5,762 nucleotides of DNA from an uncultured Parasutterella sp. (GTDB lineage: Bacteria; Pseudomonadota; Gammaproteobacteria; Burkholderiales; Burkholderiaceae_F). This document shows, in pieces, positions 1 to 5,747 of this stretch. How positions within the stretch are numbered: position 1 is the stretch's first letter; every line of letters starts with the position of its first letter. Both the position numbers and the translations under genes were made by a program. The stretch lies in contig CAAFTZ010000154.1 of the NCBI GenBank assembly GCA_900766055.1, positions 1 through 5,762 on the forward strand, read 5' to 3'. The notes beneath the pieces were generated by a model, which saw nothing but the letters and a program-made list of their open reading frames with translations, made no database searches and was not told the origin of the DNA.

Positions 1-174
1 AACGATTGCCGCAGGCAAACCGCCGATAAAGGGAACAGGAATGGATAGGTCCTGCAGAAGCTTGATTTCGGATTTAATCCAGCGGCCGAGGAAGTAACAA
101 AGACAGGCAATTCCTAAGATAAAAAAGTTATCCAAATGAATGTGTAAGACGCCGTCGACGTTTGTAAAGTCCAT
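1..174 (-). CDS. gltS: GltS-like sodium/glutamate symporter, N-terminal fragment (runs off left edge)
   Basis: The reverse strand reads 58 in-frame codons from an ATG at 174-172 to the window edge. The peptide begins MDFTNVDGVLHIHLDNF, followed by a hydrophobic helix (about residues 17-29) and then LGRWIKSEIKLLQDLSIPVP with FIGGLPAAIV. The pattern of a first membrane helix, a Gly-Arg, a charged amphipathic stretch and then IP-x-P-x-x-GG matches from memory the N-terminus of the GltS family, Na+-coupled glutamate carriers of the inner membrane. A weak Shine-Dalgarno AAAGG lies about seven bases upstream on the reverse strand (182-186). The gene is divergent from the DUF2156 gene and shares its short upstream region. 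Only about one seventh of a usual GltS (near 400 residues) is visible, so substrate and integrity cannot be judged. Another multi-helix carrier of a related fold remains possible. Confidence 0.75.
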   Translation of the reverse strand, partial: MDFTNVDGVLHIHLDNFFILGIACLCYFLGRWIKSEIKLLQDLSIPVPFIGGLPAAIV

Positions 175-224
175 GAGACTGCCTTTGTTTTGAGATGTCC
201 GGTGCTCGTTACGGAGCGAAAAAC

Positions 225-230
225 TATAAT
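225..230 (+). promoter_or_regulatory. Candidate -10 box (TATAAT) for the DUF2156 gene
   Basis: A perfect TATAAT lies at 225-230 in the divergent gltS/DUF2156 gap. No good -35 hexamer sits 16-19 bases upstream (the 17-base spacing gives GTGCTC), so the promoter would be weak or activator-dependent. A transcript from here would start near 237 and could not contain the upstream ATG at 190, which supports translation from 286. On the other strand, TATACT at 252-247 is a comparable -10 candidate for gltS, also without a clear -35. Confidence 0.35.
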
Positions 231-285
231 CGCTTCAGATCCGAATAGTATATTCTCCACTGAATTCAAACACTCGAACCACGAT

Positions 286-1206
286 ATGTCGATCGAACTA
301 AAACCCGTCACGCTTAACGAATTAACGCTTTTACAAGAACAACTGCCAAAACTTCAAAACGGAGACTGCAATCTTTCTATCGCATCCGTCATCGGACGAG
401 CAAAGGAATACAACATCAAATGGGGAATTTCTCAGGGCGAATTAGTATTGAATTGGGCGCCCTATCCGGATATTCCGCCTGCCTACGTTATTCCCCTCCG
501 CAGTGAAAACGCTTTGGCCATCATTGAGGAAATTGCCTCCGAATGTCAATGCTGCAAGGAACCTGTAATTTTGTTCGGCCGATTTACGTTCATGACGGAA
601 AGAATTTCTGAGCTGATGAGATACCGCAACTTCATTACGGTGTCCTCTAATTCCTGGTGGGATTATGTCTATGAACGCGACAAGATCGAAAACCTGGAAG
701 GCAGAGAACTTCACGGCAAGCGCAATTTTAATAAGAGATTTTATAAGGCCTATCCGAACGCTCAGTTCGTATCTTTCACGCCTGAACTCATTGAAAAAGC
801 AAGAGTATTTCTGAAGAACTGGTATGCCAACTACGGCGAAATGACGAGGAGCCTTGAAGCTGAACGAGAGGCTATCGAACTTGCCTTCGATCATTTTGAA
901 GAATTCCGGCTGATCGGCGGCGCTTTAATGGACGGAGACAATATGTACGGCTTCACCTATGGCTCGGACGTCGGTGAAAACATCTTCTCAGTTCACATTG
1001 AAAAGGCGGATCGTACGGTTACCGGTGCCTACCCTGCCTTGGCCAGCGCTTTGTGCAAGACGCTGCCGGAGCGTTTTACTCAGATTAACCGTGAAGAAGA
1101 CTTAGGTATTCCTGGTTTAAGAAAAGCAAAAGAAGACTGGGCCCCTTCGACCATGATCAGAAAGACGCTGCTCAAGCTGCAGCGCGCCATTCCCGAGCCT
1201 ATTTAA
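286..1206 (+). CDS. DUF2156 / LPG_synthase_C-domain protein (MprF C-terminal-like putative aminoacyltransferase)
   Basis: This is a 306-residue soluble protein with no signal peptide or membrane helix. The family (Pfam LPG_synthase_C, formerly DUF2156) has a double GNAT-like fold and includes the catalytic domain of MprF, which moves lysine or alanine from tRNA to phosphatidylglycerol; most stand-alone members have no proven substrate. Family hallmarks seen from the ATG at 286: DYVYERDKIENLEGRELHGKRN at about 126-147, where the L-x-G-[RK]-x-L-H-x-KRN motif is typical; a core GFTYG and HIEKAD at about 222-242; and NREEDLGIPGLRKAK at about 268-282 near the C-terminus. There is no membrane flippase part, so it is not a full MprF. 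The frame is open to an ATG at 190, but the added 32 residues look unlike protein, overlap the TATAAT, and run into the gltS leader. Neither start has a clear Shine-Dalgarno. Family assignment is strong; the reaction is unknown. Confidence 0.85.
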   Translation: MSIELKPVTLNELTLLQEQLPKLQNGDCNLSIASVIGRAKEYNIKWGISQGELVLNWAPYPDIPPAYVIPLRSENALAIIEEIASECQCCKEPVILFGRFTFMTERISELMRYRNFITVSSNSWWDYVYERDKIENLEGRELHGKRNFNKRFYKAYPNAQFVSFTPELIEKARVFLKNWYANYGEMTRSLEAEREAIELAFDHFEEFRLIGGALMDGDNMYGFTYGSDVGENIFSVHIEKADRTVTGAYPALASALCKTLPERFTQINREEDLGIPGLRKAKEDWAPSTMIRKTLLKLQRAIPEPI

Positions 1207-1217
1207 TTGTCTCTAAC

Positions 1218-1264
1218 AACGCTGTCGGTCAGCAATAGTTTTCCAGGAGTGCACCGACAGCGTT
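1218..1264. repeat. 12-bp perfect inverted repeat at the convergent gene ends (possible bidirectional terminator)
   Basis: The arms AACGCTGTCGGT (1218-1229) and ACCGACAGCGTT (1253-1264) are exact reverse complements, separated by a 23-base loop, and pairing stops abruptly at both ends. The element starts 12 bases after the DUF2156 stop codon. Its right arm and loop encode the last residues and the stop codon of the minus-strand gene. A hairpin this stable between convergent genes suggests transcription termination for both. Neither strand has a run of T directly after the stem, so it is not a classical intrinsic terminator. Confidence 0.6.
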
Positions 1265-1759
1265 CCAATCTTTATTAAAAATCAGCTTTAAAGGAACCGG
1301 AACGGTGGCTTCCGGATCTTTGGGTCGGTATGCCTTTGCGCCGATAGAAGAAAGCGCTTGATGAAGAAGACCGACCTTTGTCTCAAGCTCCTTTTCTTTC
1401 AAGGTTTCTCTTTCTTTCTCCAATTCATTGAATATCAACCTATTGATTTCCGGCGTTTTTGCCTCTTCTCTCAAAATGAATGCGGGAATGAGATTGTCGG
1501 ATCGGAGAAGATTTTCAAATCCGAAATGCTGGATGGATGAATGGAACCCCTCCATGTCTCCGTTCCACTCAGAAAGAGAATCGAATCCGCCTTTCAGATA
1601 ACTAAGTAATTGGTCGATAGGCTTAGAGATGTCATTCCGATTGGATAAGGAAAAATCGCGAGCCCAGACGACCTCTTCTTCAAAGTCAACTTTGTTGATG
1701 ATCCGAAGAAGAAGATAGTCATCGCCCTTTTTATCAAGGGAAAAATAATCTTGAATCAT
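1229..1759 (-). CDS. Uncharacterised 176-residue protein, second gene of an orphan pair
   Basis: I do not recognise this protein. The frame is open back to 1834, but its first 25 codons overlap the end of the upstream gene in another frame. The ATG at 1759-1757 (protein starting MIQDYFSLDKKGDDYLLLRI) is the likelier start, 41 bases after the upstream stop, with only a weak GAG ribosome-binding match. The protein is soluble and acidic, with no signal peptide or membrane segment. The first 35 residues look like beta strands (YLLLRIINKVDF, EEEVVWARDF). Residues about 104-130 form a highly charged, Glu/Lys-rich helix (NELEKERETLKEKELETK) that could be a short coiled coil. The tail LLENYC ends in the protein's only cysteine. 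Same strand and close spacing suggest co-transcription with the gene ending at 1801. The stop codon lies at the edge of the 12-bp inverted repeat. A toxin/immunity or similar paired role is only a guess. Confidence 0.6.
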   Translation of the reverse strand: MIQDYFSLDKKGDDYLLLRIINKVDFEEEVVWARDFSLSNRNDISKPIDQLLSYLKGGFDSLSEWNGDMEGFHSSIQHFGFENLLRSDNLIPAFILREEAKTPEINRLIFNELEKERETLKEKELETKVGLLHQALSSIGAKAYRPKDPEATVPVPLKLIFNKDWNAVGALLENYC

Positions 1760-1800
1760 TTGTGTGCTCGCATTTCCAAATAAAACAGCAAGCCTAAATG

Positions 1801-2352
1801 TTAGTCGAAGATGGAAGACAAAGGTTCCGCCCATCTGTTTTCAATGTCCGGATCACGGAGAATCCATTCTTCGGCGCCGTCTTCGAGCTGAAAACTCCGA
1901 CAGCCTTTGAACAAAAAGTCGAGGTAATACTCCATGAACATAAATGCAGCGGTAAAAGTTTCTTCGTCATTGGAGCCTTTATAGACGCCAGCGATTTCCT
2001 CATTCATTGTGTCTCCAAGGTTCCCGCCCCGAGCGTTTATGACCTTTTTCATCGACCACCAGTATGGTCCAAATTCCAAATAACTCTTCGGCTCGTATTT
2101 TATTTGCCCTAGAACGATTTCCATACCGTAAGCGACGATGTCGGAACGCTTCTTGTTTTTGAGCAGACCGGCTTTGTTGTTGGCCGTTTTAGCTTTCAAA
2201 GTTGCGTCAGAGTAAATGTAGCGGTTATAGCCCATTTCTACTTCTTGCTCCCAAAGGTTGAAAATTGATTGATCGATTTTCAGATCAACCTTTTGAATTC
2301 GGGAATTTCCGATTCCGATGATTTCTACGTTATGAGATAATGAAAGTCCCAA
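1801..2352 (-). CDS. Uncharacterised 183-residue protein, first gene of an orphan pair, probably N-terminally incomplete
   Basis: I do not recognise this protein. The frame runs to a TAA at 1803-1801. The first available start is a TTG at 2352-2350 without a visible Shine-Dalgarno. The first ATG is at 2235 (residue 40), but residues 8-39 (HNVEIIGIGNSRIQKVDLKID and so on) already look like protein. Notable segments are YNRYIYSDATLKAK at 42-55, YEPKSYLEFGPYWWSMKKV at 86-104 with an aromatic core, a long predicted helix ETFTAAFMFMEYYLDFLF at about 131-148, and an acidic C-terminus EDGAEEWILRDPDIENRW. It has one cysteine (151) and no membrane segment in this frame. The same frame extends upstream to an ATG at 2562, interrupted by a single TAG at 2397-2395, and a neighbouring frame upstream carries a signal-peptide-like segment, so the true N-terminus may be broken by a frameshift. 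It is followed at 41 bases by the other unknown gene. Confidence 0.55.
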   Translation of the reverse strand: MGLSLSHNVEIIGIGNSRIQKVDLKIDQSIFNLWEQEVEMGYNRYIYSDATLKAKTANNKAGLLKNKKRSDIVAYGMEIVLGQIKYEPKSYLEFGPYWWSMKKVINARGGNLGDTMNEEIAGVYKGSNDEETFTAAFMFMEYYLDFLFKGCRSFQLEDGAEEWILRDPDIENRWAEPLSSIFD

Positions 2353-2548
2353 GTTTACTTGGTGATTCGGCCTTCTTGAGTATTCTCGCCCACTCTATCC
2401 TGGGCGCGAAGAAATGTAGGCCTTTTTCTTTATCTGTATCCCCTTCTGTAACGCATAGGCAAAGAGCAGCCAAGAAGCTGGTTGTGAATACAACGACTTT
2501 AGTTTTATCATGAAGCAGATGGTTTGAGCGTTTTTTCTTAAAGCCCAA
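2330..2548 (-). pseudogene. Possible frameshifted N-terminal remnant of the gene at 1801-2352
   Basis: In the frame one base upstream of the 1801-2352 gene there is an open stretch with a hydrophobic core VVVFTTSFLAALCLCV, followed by a polar part (TEGDTDKEKGLHFF, EWARILKKAESPSKLG), ending at a TAA at 2332-2330, just inside the next frame. This looks like an export signal or membrane anchor plus the start of a mature domain. A +1 slip near 2340-2355 would join it to HNVEIIGIGNSR of the downstream gene. No ATG begins this frame; the nearest starts are a TTG at 2548 or, in the other frame, an ATG at 2511. The hydrophobic segment lacks a proper lipobox. Chance cannot be excluded for a stretch this short. 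Confidence 0.25.
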
Positions 2549-2768
2549 GCTTTTCGACTCATACTAGCAGCGGCCAGCCGTTCGGTGACATGTAACAGAG
2601 AACTTAGATTCTCGACCGGCGCAGAGTCGCTTTTCTTTATCCTTTTTATGGTTCTCTTTCAGATTTCTTATTTGAAATTTTGACCGTTTTAGTTGAAACA
2701 TTACAAAACGGAAGAATTTCTTGGAAGATTTGGAGAATGGAATGCAGAACGGAATATTCAGTTTGAAG
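2353..2768. other. Intergenic region without an intact gene
   Basis: Apart from the possible N-terminal remnant, I see no complete gene here. On the reverse strand, reading out of the tRNA gives a short Lys/Arg-rich frame ending at 2564, which has no start signal and no recognisable domain. Small AT-rich inverted repeats occur, for example AGATTTC at about 2660 with GAAATTTT at about 2673. No convincing intrinsic terminator follows the tRNA. Confidence 0.5.
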
Positions 2769-2844
2769 TGGTGGAGATAATGGGGATCGAACCCACGACC
2801 TCTGCATTGCGAACGCAGCGCTCTCCCAGCTGAGCTATATCCCC
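2769..2844 (-). tRNA. tRNA-Ala with anticodon CGC
   Basis: The reverse strand folds as a complete 76-base cloverleaf. The acceptor GGGGATA pairs with TATCTCC, the D arm is GCTC/GAGC, the anticodon stem is CTGCG/TGCAG around loop TTCGCAA, the variable loop is AGGTC, and the T arm is GTGGG-TTCGATC-CCCAT. A discriminator A73 is followed by an encoded CCA (2771-2769). The anticodon CGC is at 2811-2809 and reads the alanine codon GCG. The G3:U70 wobble pair, the main identity element for alanyl-tRNA synthetase, is present, which confirms the amino acid independently of the anticodon. The gene stands alone, 73 bases downstream of the Sel1-repeat gene and on the same strand. Confidence 0.97.
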
Positions 2845-2870
2845 ACCGGCGTGAAAAACTCACAGGCAGA

Positions 2871-2899
2871 ATGATGCACTAAATTACAAATAATTTCAA
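2871..2899 (-). promoter_or_regulatory. Candidate sigma70 promoter of the tRNA-Ala gene
   Basis: Reading the reverse strand, TTGAAA (2899-2894, five of six to the -35 consensus) and CATCAT (2876-2871, four of six to the -10) are separated by exactly 17 bases. The mature tRNA starts about 26 bases after the -10 box. The promoter lies entirely between the Sel1-repeat stop codon and the tRNA, so the tRNA can be transcribed independently. Confidence 0.5.
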
Positions 2900-2917
2900 C
2901 TTCATTCAAAAATATTT

Positions 2918-4354
2918 TTATTTGGCTGTTAAGTAGACGCGTCGCGTCTTGATCGCCTGGATAGCGTCTTCTCCGTTTAAATTCTGGGCCTTTCTGAGGT
3001 CTTCAGCGCTCATTCTCTTTTCCAAAGCTTCAAAAGCTTTGACTTCTTCTTCAGGGGAACCCTTTTGAAGTACGCAATCGTTCAAAATTGCATAAGCGGT
3101 GACAGGATCACCGCCCAGCCAATTGGGTGTCGCCAATTTCATAGCATAGCTGCAGACATTCGTTTTATTGCCCTTCTGCACGGCAGCTAGAGCCAAGGCT
3201 CCGCCGATATCGAAGTTTTTGCGTACGCCGACACCGTTCCAGTATTTTTCAGCGTTTTCTTCCAATTCTTCCAGTTTAGCCCGGGCGATGTACATGTCAA
3301 GATACTTTTGAGCGTCCTCATGGTTTTTAACTGCACGAGGTCCTGTCAACTCTAATCCGACAAGCGTTAGTAAGTCTTCATTAGAAGCGATGGGAGCGGC
3401 CTTTTTCATCCAGTAAACGGCTTTTGCAGGATTCTTGGCAACATTCTCAGCGCCGTACAGATAGATTCTTCCTGTTTGAAGTTCAGCGGCCGTTAGGCCC
3501 ATCTCGGCTGCCTTTTCAAAACATTTAAGAGCTTCCGGTACTTCCTTGGCATTCCAATAGAGTTCTCCCAGATAGTAAGTACCGTTAACACTTCCCTTGT
3601 CCGCGGCGGCTTTTGCCCAATATCTGGCCTTTTCAGGATTCTTTGTCAGCCGTAAGCCGTGTCCGAAGGAATAACTAATCGTATAAAGTTCTTGAGGAGA
3701 AGCGTTTTGAAGGATGGAATCAATATACTCTTGTCCCGTCTGCTTAGACTGCTCGTTATCAGCTTGAGAAAGCAGGCGTTCACCGGTCATCACTCTGGAA
3801 AGTGCATGGCCGTTTTCAGCAGCTTTGCGGATCCAGTCGTAGCCCAGATTCTCGTCTTTTTCGACGCCTCTGCCCTCAAGGTAAGAAATGCCTAAAGCGG
3901 CTTGTGCCGGAGCATAGTCAAGAGAAGCGGCCTTTTGAATGAGTTCTAAAGCCTTTTCTTGAGATTGTTCGACACCGGTCCCTTTTCTGTAAAGAGCCGA
4001 TAGCCGCATCATGGCTTTCGGACTTCCGAGATCGGCAGCCTCACCATAAAGAACGGCGGCTTTAGATAAGTCTACTGGTACGCCTTCTCCGTAAAGCTGG
4101 ACTTCAGCTCGTTCGATTAACTCCTTGATTTTCTTTTGTCGAGCAAGAGCTTGCTCCTCTGACTCTTTTAGTTCTAAAACTTTTTCTGCAGGTTTAACTT
4201 CTTTTTCGGCGCTTGCTTCCTGAGTTGGCGCCGGAGTCGCAGCCTCGGTTTTTTCTTCTGTTTGGACCGCGGTTTCAGGGGATTGTGCAGCTGCGTAGCC
4301 GTTTGAAGCGATGCATATTCCATAGACTAAAGAACACACAAGTCGGTAAACCAT
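2918..4354 (-). CDS. Exported Sel1-repeat (SLR/TPR-like) protein
   Basis: This is a 478-residue protein starting at an ATG with a good Shine-Dalgarno AGGAG (4368-4364) nine bases upstream. Residues 1-23 form a signal peptide (hydrophobic VCSLVYGICIA, then NGYAAA) with probable cleavage near AAA-QS, so it should reach the periplasm. Residues 24-75 are a low-complexity Glu/Ala/Pro/Thr linker. From about 76 come Sel1-like helical repeats with the usual G-x-G-V, A-x-x-x-Y/W and KAA-x-x-G signatures: about 82-111 (LYGEGVPVDLSKAAVLYGEA), 112-147 (YRKGTGV, KALELIQKAA), 148-184 (YLEGRGVEKDENLGYDWIRKAA), 222-258 (NPEKARYWAKAAADKG), 259-288 (EALKCFEKAAEMG), 290-325 (NPAKAVYWMKKAA) and a diverged 364-395 (YWNGVGVRKN). 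Such solenoids bind other proteins and act in envelope or host-interaction roles; the partner is unknown. The last 80 residues are not clear repeats. No strong terminator follows; only an AT palindrome AAAAATATTTTT lies just after the stop codon. Confidence 0.9.
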   Translation of the reverse strand: MVYRLVCSLVYGICIASNGYAAAQSPETAVQTEEKTEAATPAPTQEASAEKEVKPAEKVLELKESEEQALARQKKIKELIERAEVQLYGEGVPVDLSKAAVLYGEAADLGSPKAMMRLSALYRKGTGVEQSQEKALELIQKAASLDYAPAQAALGISYLEGRGVEKDENLGYDWIRKAAENGHALSRVMTGERLLSQADNEQSKQTGQEYIDSILQNASPQELYTISYSFGHGLRLTKNPEKARYWAKAAADKGSVNGTYYLGELYWNAKEVPEALKCFEKAAEMGLTAAELQTGRIYLYGAENVAKNPAKAVYWMKKAAPIASNEDLLTLVGLELTGPRAVKNHEDAQKYLDMYIARAKLEELEENAEKYWNGVGVRKNFDIGGALALAAVQKGNKTNVCSYAMKLATPNWLGGDPVTAYAILNDCVLQKGSPEEEVKAFEALEKRMSAEDLRKAQNLNGEDAIQAIKTRRVYLTAK

Positions 4355-4798
4355 TATCGTTGTCTCCTATTTGTGCCGTCATTTTTGCAGAATTTCTCGA
4401 TGAGTAACAAAATTGTTTCTTGAATCACAAATACTGAGGAGAAATTTCCTCAAAGAACGGCGATTCTTTCCGAGAGTTCCAGAGTTTCCCGACATTTCGT
4501 CCGCATATTGATTATTTGCTTCGTATTTGAAACTCCTTTTAATAACGAAAAAATTGTCATTTTTCTGCTGTTCAAATAACCCCTCTTCATAAAAAGGATT
4601 TCTCGAAATAAACGAAAAAAAGTCTTGAGCCAGGGAAAAGGTTTTTAGTGGAGATTCCTTATATAAGCTCTTTTACAGTATGAAAAAACAGCTGTGTTAC
4701 GGCAGGGGGAAAGGTTTAAAGTTATAGTACGATAGAAAATGCCCGTTCGCCTTTCTGTGGATACCACTTTTTCAGCCTAATTGTTTAAGTGAAATTCC

Positions 4799-4844
4799 TA
4801 CTATTTGTCAGATTTCCCATTTTGGTAAATTAAAAAAAATAGTA
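4799..4844. repeat. Nested inverted repeat upstream of the GntR gene
   Basis: TACTATTT (4799-4806) is exactly complementary to AAATAGTA (4837-4844). Inside it is a second imperfect stem, ATTTCCC pairing with GGTAAAT around ATTTT with one mismatch (about 4812-4830). The A-rich tract that follows the inner stem on the plus strand is the wrong polarity for a terminator. It may be a regulator binding site or chance in AT-rich DNA. Confidence 0.3.
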
Positions 4845-4892
4845 AGTAGATACACGGGCATACGTGATTCTTTTTACTCGATTTTCCTAACT

Positions 4893-4930
4893 GTTATCCC
4901 TATTGTGTTATAGGGGTAAAAAGGGGTAAC
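4893..4930 (+). promoter_or_regulatory. Candidate operator with three GGGGTAA-type half-sites and overlapping promoter
   Basis: TTATCCCTAT (4894-4903) and ATAGGGGTAA (4910-4919) form an inverted repeat with 9 of 10 matching positions around a 6-base centre. The right half is repeated directly as GGGGTAA at 4923-4929, exactly 10 bp (one helical turn) further on. Within the centre, TGTTATAGG (4906-4914) resembles an extended -10 element, although no good -35 precedes it. A transcript from it would start near 4921, about 50 bases before the regulator's ATG. Position and symmetry suggest autoregulation by the GntR protein encoded just downstream; binding is inferred. Confidence 0.45.
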
Positions 4931-4971
4931 ATTAATACCATAAAAAGATAATTTATTTGAGAAGGCCTTAT

Positions 4972-5700
4972 ATGAAAAACGCACGCTGGGTAAGGCTCGC
5001 AGATGATCTGACTCGTGGTATCACCAACGGTGATTATCCCCTCGATTCGTATTTGCCAACCGAGATGGAGCTCTGTGAGAAATATAACGTTAGTAGGTAT
5101 ACCGTCCGACTCGCACTTGCAGACCTCACACGTATGGGTCTGATTAAAAGGTGGCCAAGACTGGGTTCTAAAGTTGTGTCCGTAGGATTCGACGAAACCT
5201 ATGCTCATACCTACACCTCATTTGCGGATATCGACGGTTTGTCCTCTACACATAAAAGAGTTGTACAGGGAACTCAGGAATGTGTCGTTGACCACGTTCT
5301 GGCAAAGAGATTGGAATGCGAGAGGTACCTTCGTTTCCTGCGTTTTTCTAATGTCCGAACCAATCCGACAGACAACGGGAAGCCTGTTGTTTGGACGGCG
5401 GTTTATGTGAACGCCGCATACTCCCGTCTGCCGGATCTGGCTCGGTTAAACCCGTTGGTCCTTCTTTCCACACTGATCGAAAAAGAATACGGGGAAAAGT
5501 GCCTAGAAGTCGTCCAGAAGATTTCCGCCGTTCCCCTTCCTGCAGAAGCTGCAATGTATCTGGATGCTCAGGTCGGCTCGCCTTCTCTCCGTATTCTCCG
5601 CCACTACATGGGTATCAAGCGGAATATCCTCGAAATTTCTGAGTCTTATCATCCGGGAGATCGCTACGCGCTGACAATGAATATGCGCGCTAACCGCTGA
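4972..5700 (+). CDS. GntR-family transcriptional regulator with UTRA domain (HutC subfamily type)
   Basis: This is a 242-residue protein, a normal length for the HutC-type GntR subfamily. The ATG at 4972 is preceded by GAGAAGG (4959-4965) with six bases of spacing. An in-frame TTG at 4957 overlaps that ribosome-binding site and is unlikely to be the start. Residues 1-70 are the winged helix-turn-helix: YPLDSYLPTEMELCEKYNVS leads to the recognition helix SRYTVRLALADLTRMGLI (41-58) and a wing WPRLGSKVV. Residues about 81-242 are a UTRA ligand-binding domain that ends in the characteristic EISESYHPGDRYALTMNMR. The family senses small metabolites and usually represses a neighbouring catabolic or transport operon. 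The effector cannot be read from the sequence. The likely target is itself, through the 4893-4930 site, and a gene beyond the right edge. The divergent Sel1 gene is far away and less likely to be controlled. Confidence 0.93.
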   Translation: MKNARWVRLADDLTRGITNGDYPLDSYLPTEMELCEKYNVSRYTVRLALADLTRMGLIKRWPRLGSKVVSVGFDETYAHTYTSFADIDGLSSTHKRVVQGTQECVVDHVLAKRLECERYLRFLRFSNVRTNPTDNGKPVVWTAVYVNAAYSRLPDLARLNPLVLLSTLIEKEYGEKCLEVVQKISAVPLPAEAAMYLDAQVGSPSLRILRHYMGIKRNILEISESYHPGDRYALTMNMRANR

Positions 5701-5714
5701 TCGCATACTTGATA

Positions 5715-5736
5715 GAATGCTTAATGTAAAGCATTC
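5715..5736. repeat. Perfect 8-bp hairpin downstream of the GntR gene
   Basis: GAATGCTT (5715-5722) and AAGCATTC (5729-5736) pair perfectly around a 6-base loop AATGTA, starting 14 bases after the regulator's stop codon. No T run follows, so it is not a typical intrinsic terminator. It could be an attenuating or mRNA-stabilising hairpin, or an operator for the next gene. Confidence 0.5.
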
Positions 5737-5747
5737 GACTCACGAAT

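Larger units (their letters stand above)
4355..4971. other. 617-bp AT-rich divergent intergenic region
   Basis: No gene is supported here. Both flanking genes are transcribed outward. The region contains a small hairpin GAGGA-GAAATT-TCCTC (4436-4451), an imperfect direct repeat (AATAACGAAAAAATTGTC at 4541 and AATAAACGAAAAAAAGTC at 4607), an 8-bp inverted repeat at 4799-4844, and a candidate operator at 4893-4930. TATAGT at 4723-4728 is one possible -10 box without a good -35. A 15-codon frame beginning at 4680 (MKKQLCYGRGKGLKL) has no ribosome-binding site and was not called. Confidence 0.6.

Noticed and set aside
442..894. Reverse-strand 150-codon open frame inside the DUF2156 gene
   Set aside because: It is antisense to a gene with clear family motifs and shows no motif of its own.
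1798..2112. Plus-strand 104-codon open frame opposite the first orphan gene
   Set aside because: It lies fully antisense to a longer frame with better protein character and has no Shine-Dalgarno or family match.
2564..2863. Reverse-strand 99-codon open frame containing GYSSAGRALRSQCRGRGFDPHYLHH
   Set aside because: This peptide is the typical false translation of a tRNA gene, here tRNA-Ala; the rest is basic, low in recognisable structure, and has no ribosome-binding site.
4680..4727. Possible 15-residue leader peptide MKKQLCYGRGKGLKL
   Set aside because: No ribosome-binding site, no attenuator structure right after it, and nearly 250 bases from the next start codon.
4900..5208. Reverse-strand 102-codon open frame overlapping the start of the GntR gene
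   Set aside because: It is antisense to the well-supported winged-helix coding region and covers the candidate operator; no recognisable domain.
5348..5706. Several overlapping open frames on both strands within the 3' half of the GntR gene
   Set aside because: All are out-of-frame shadows of the UTRA domain coding sequence.
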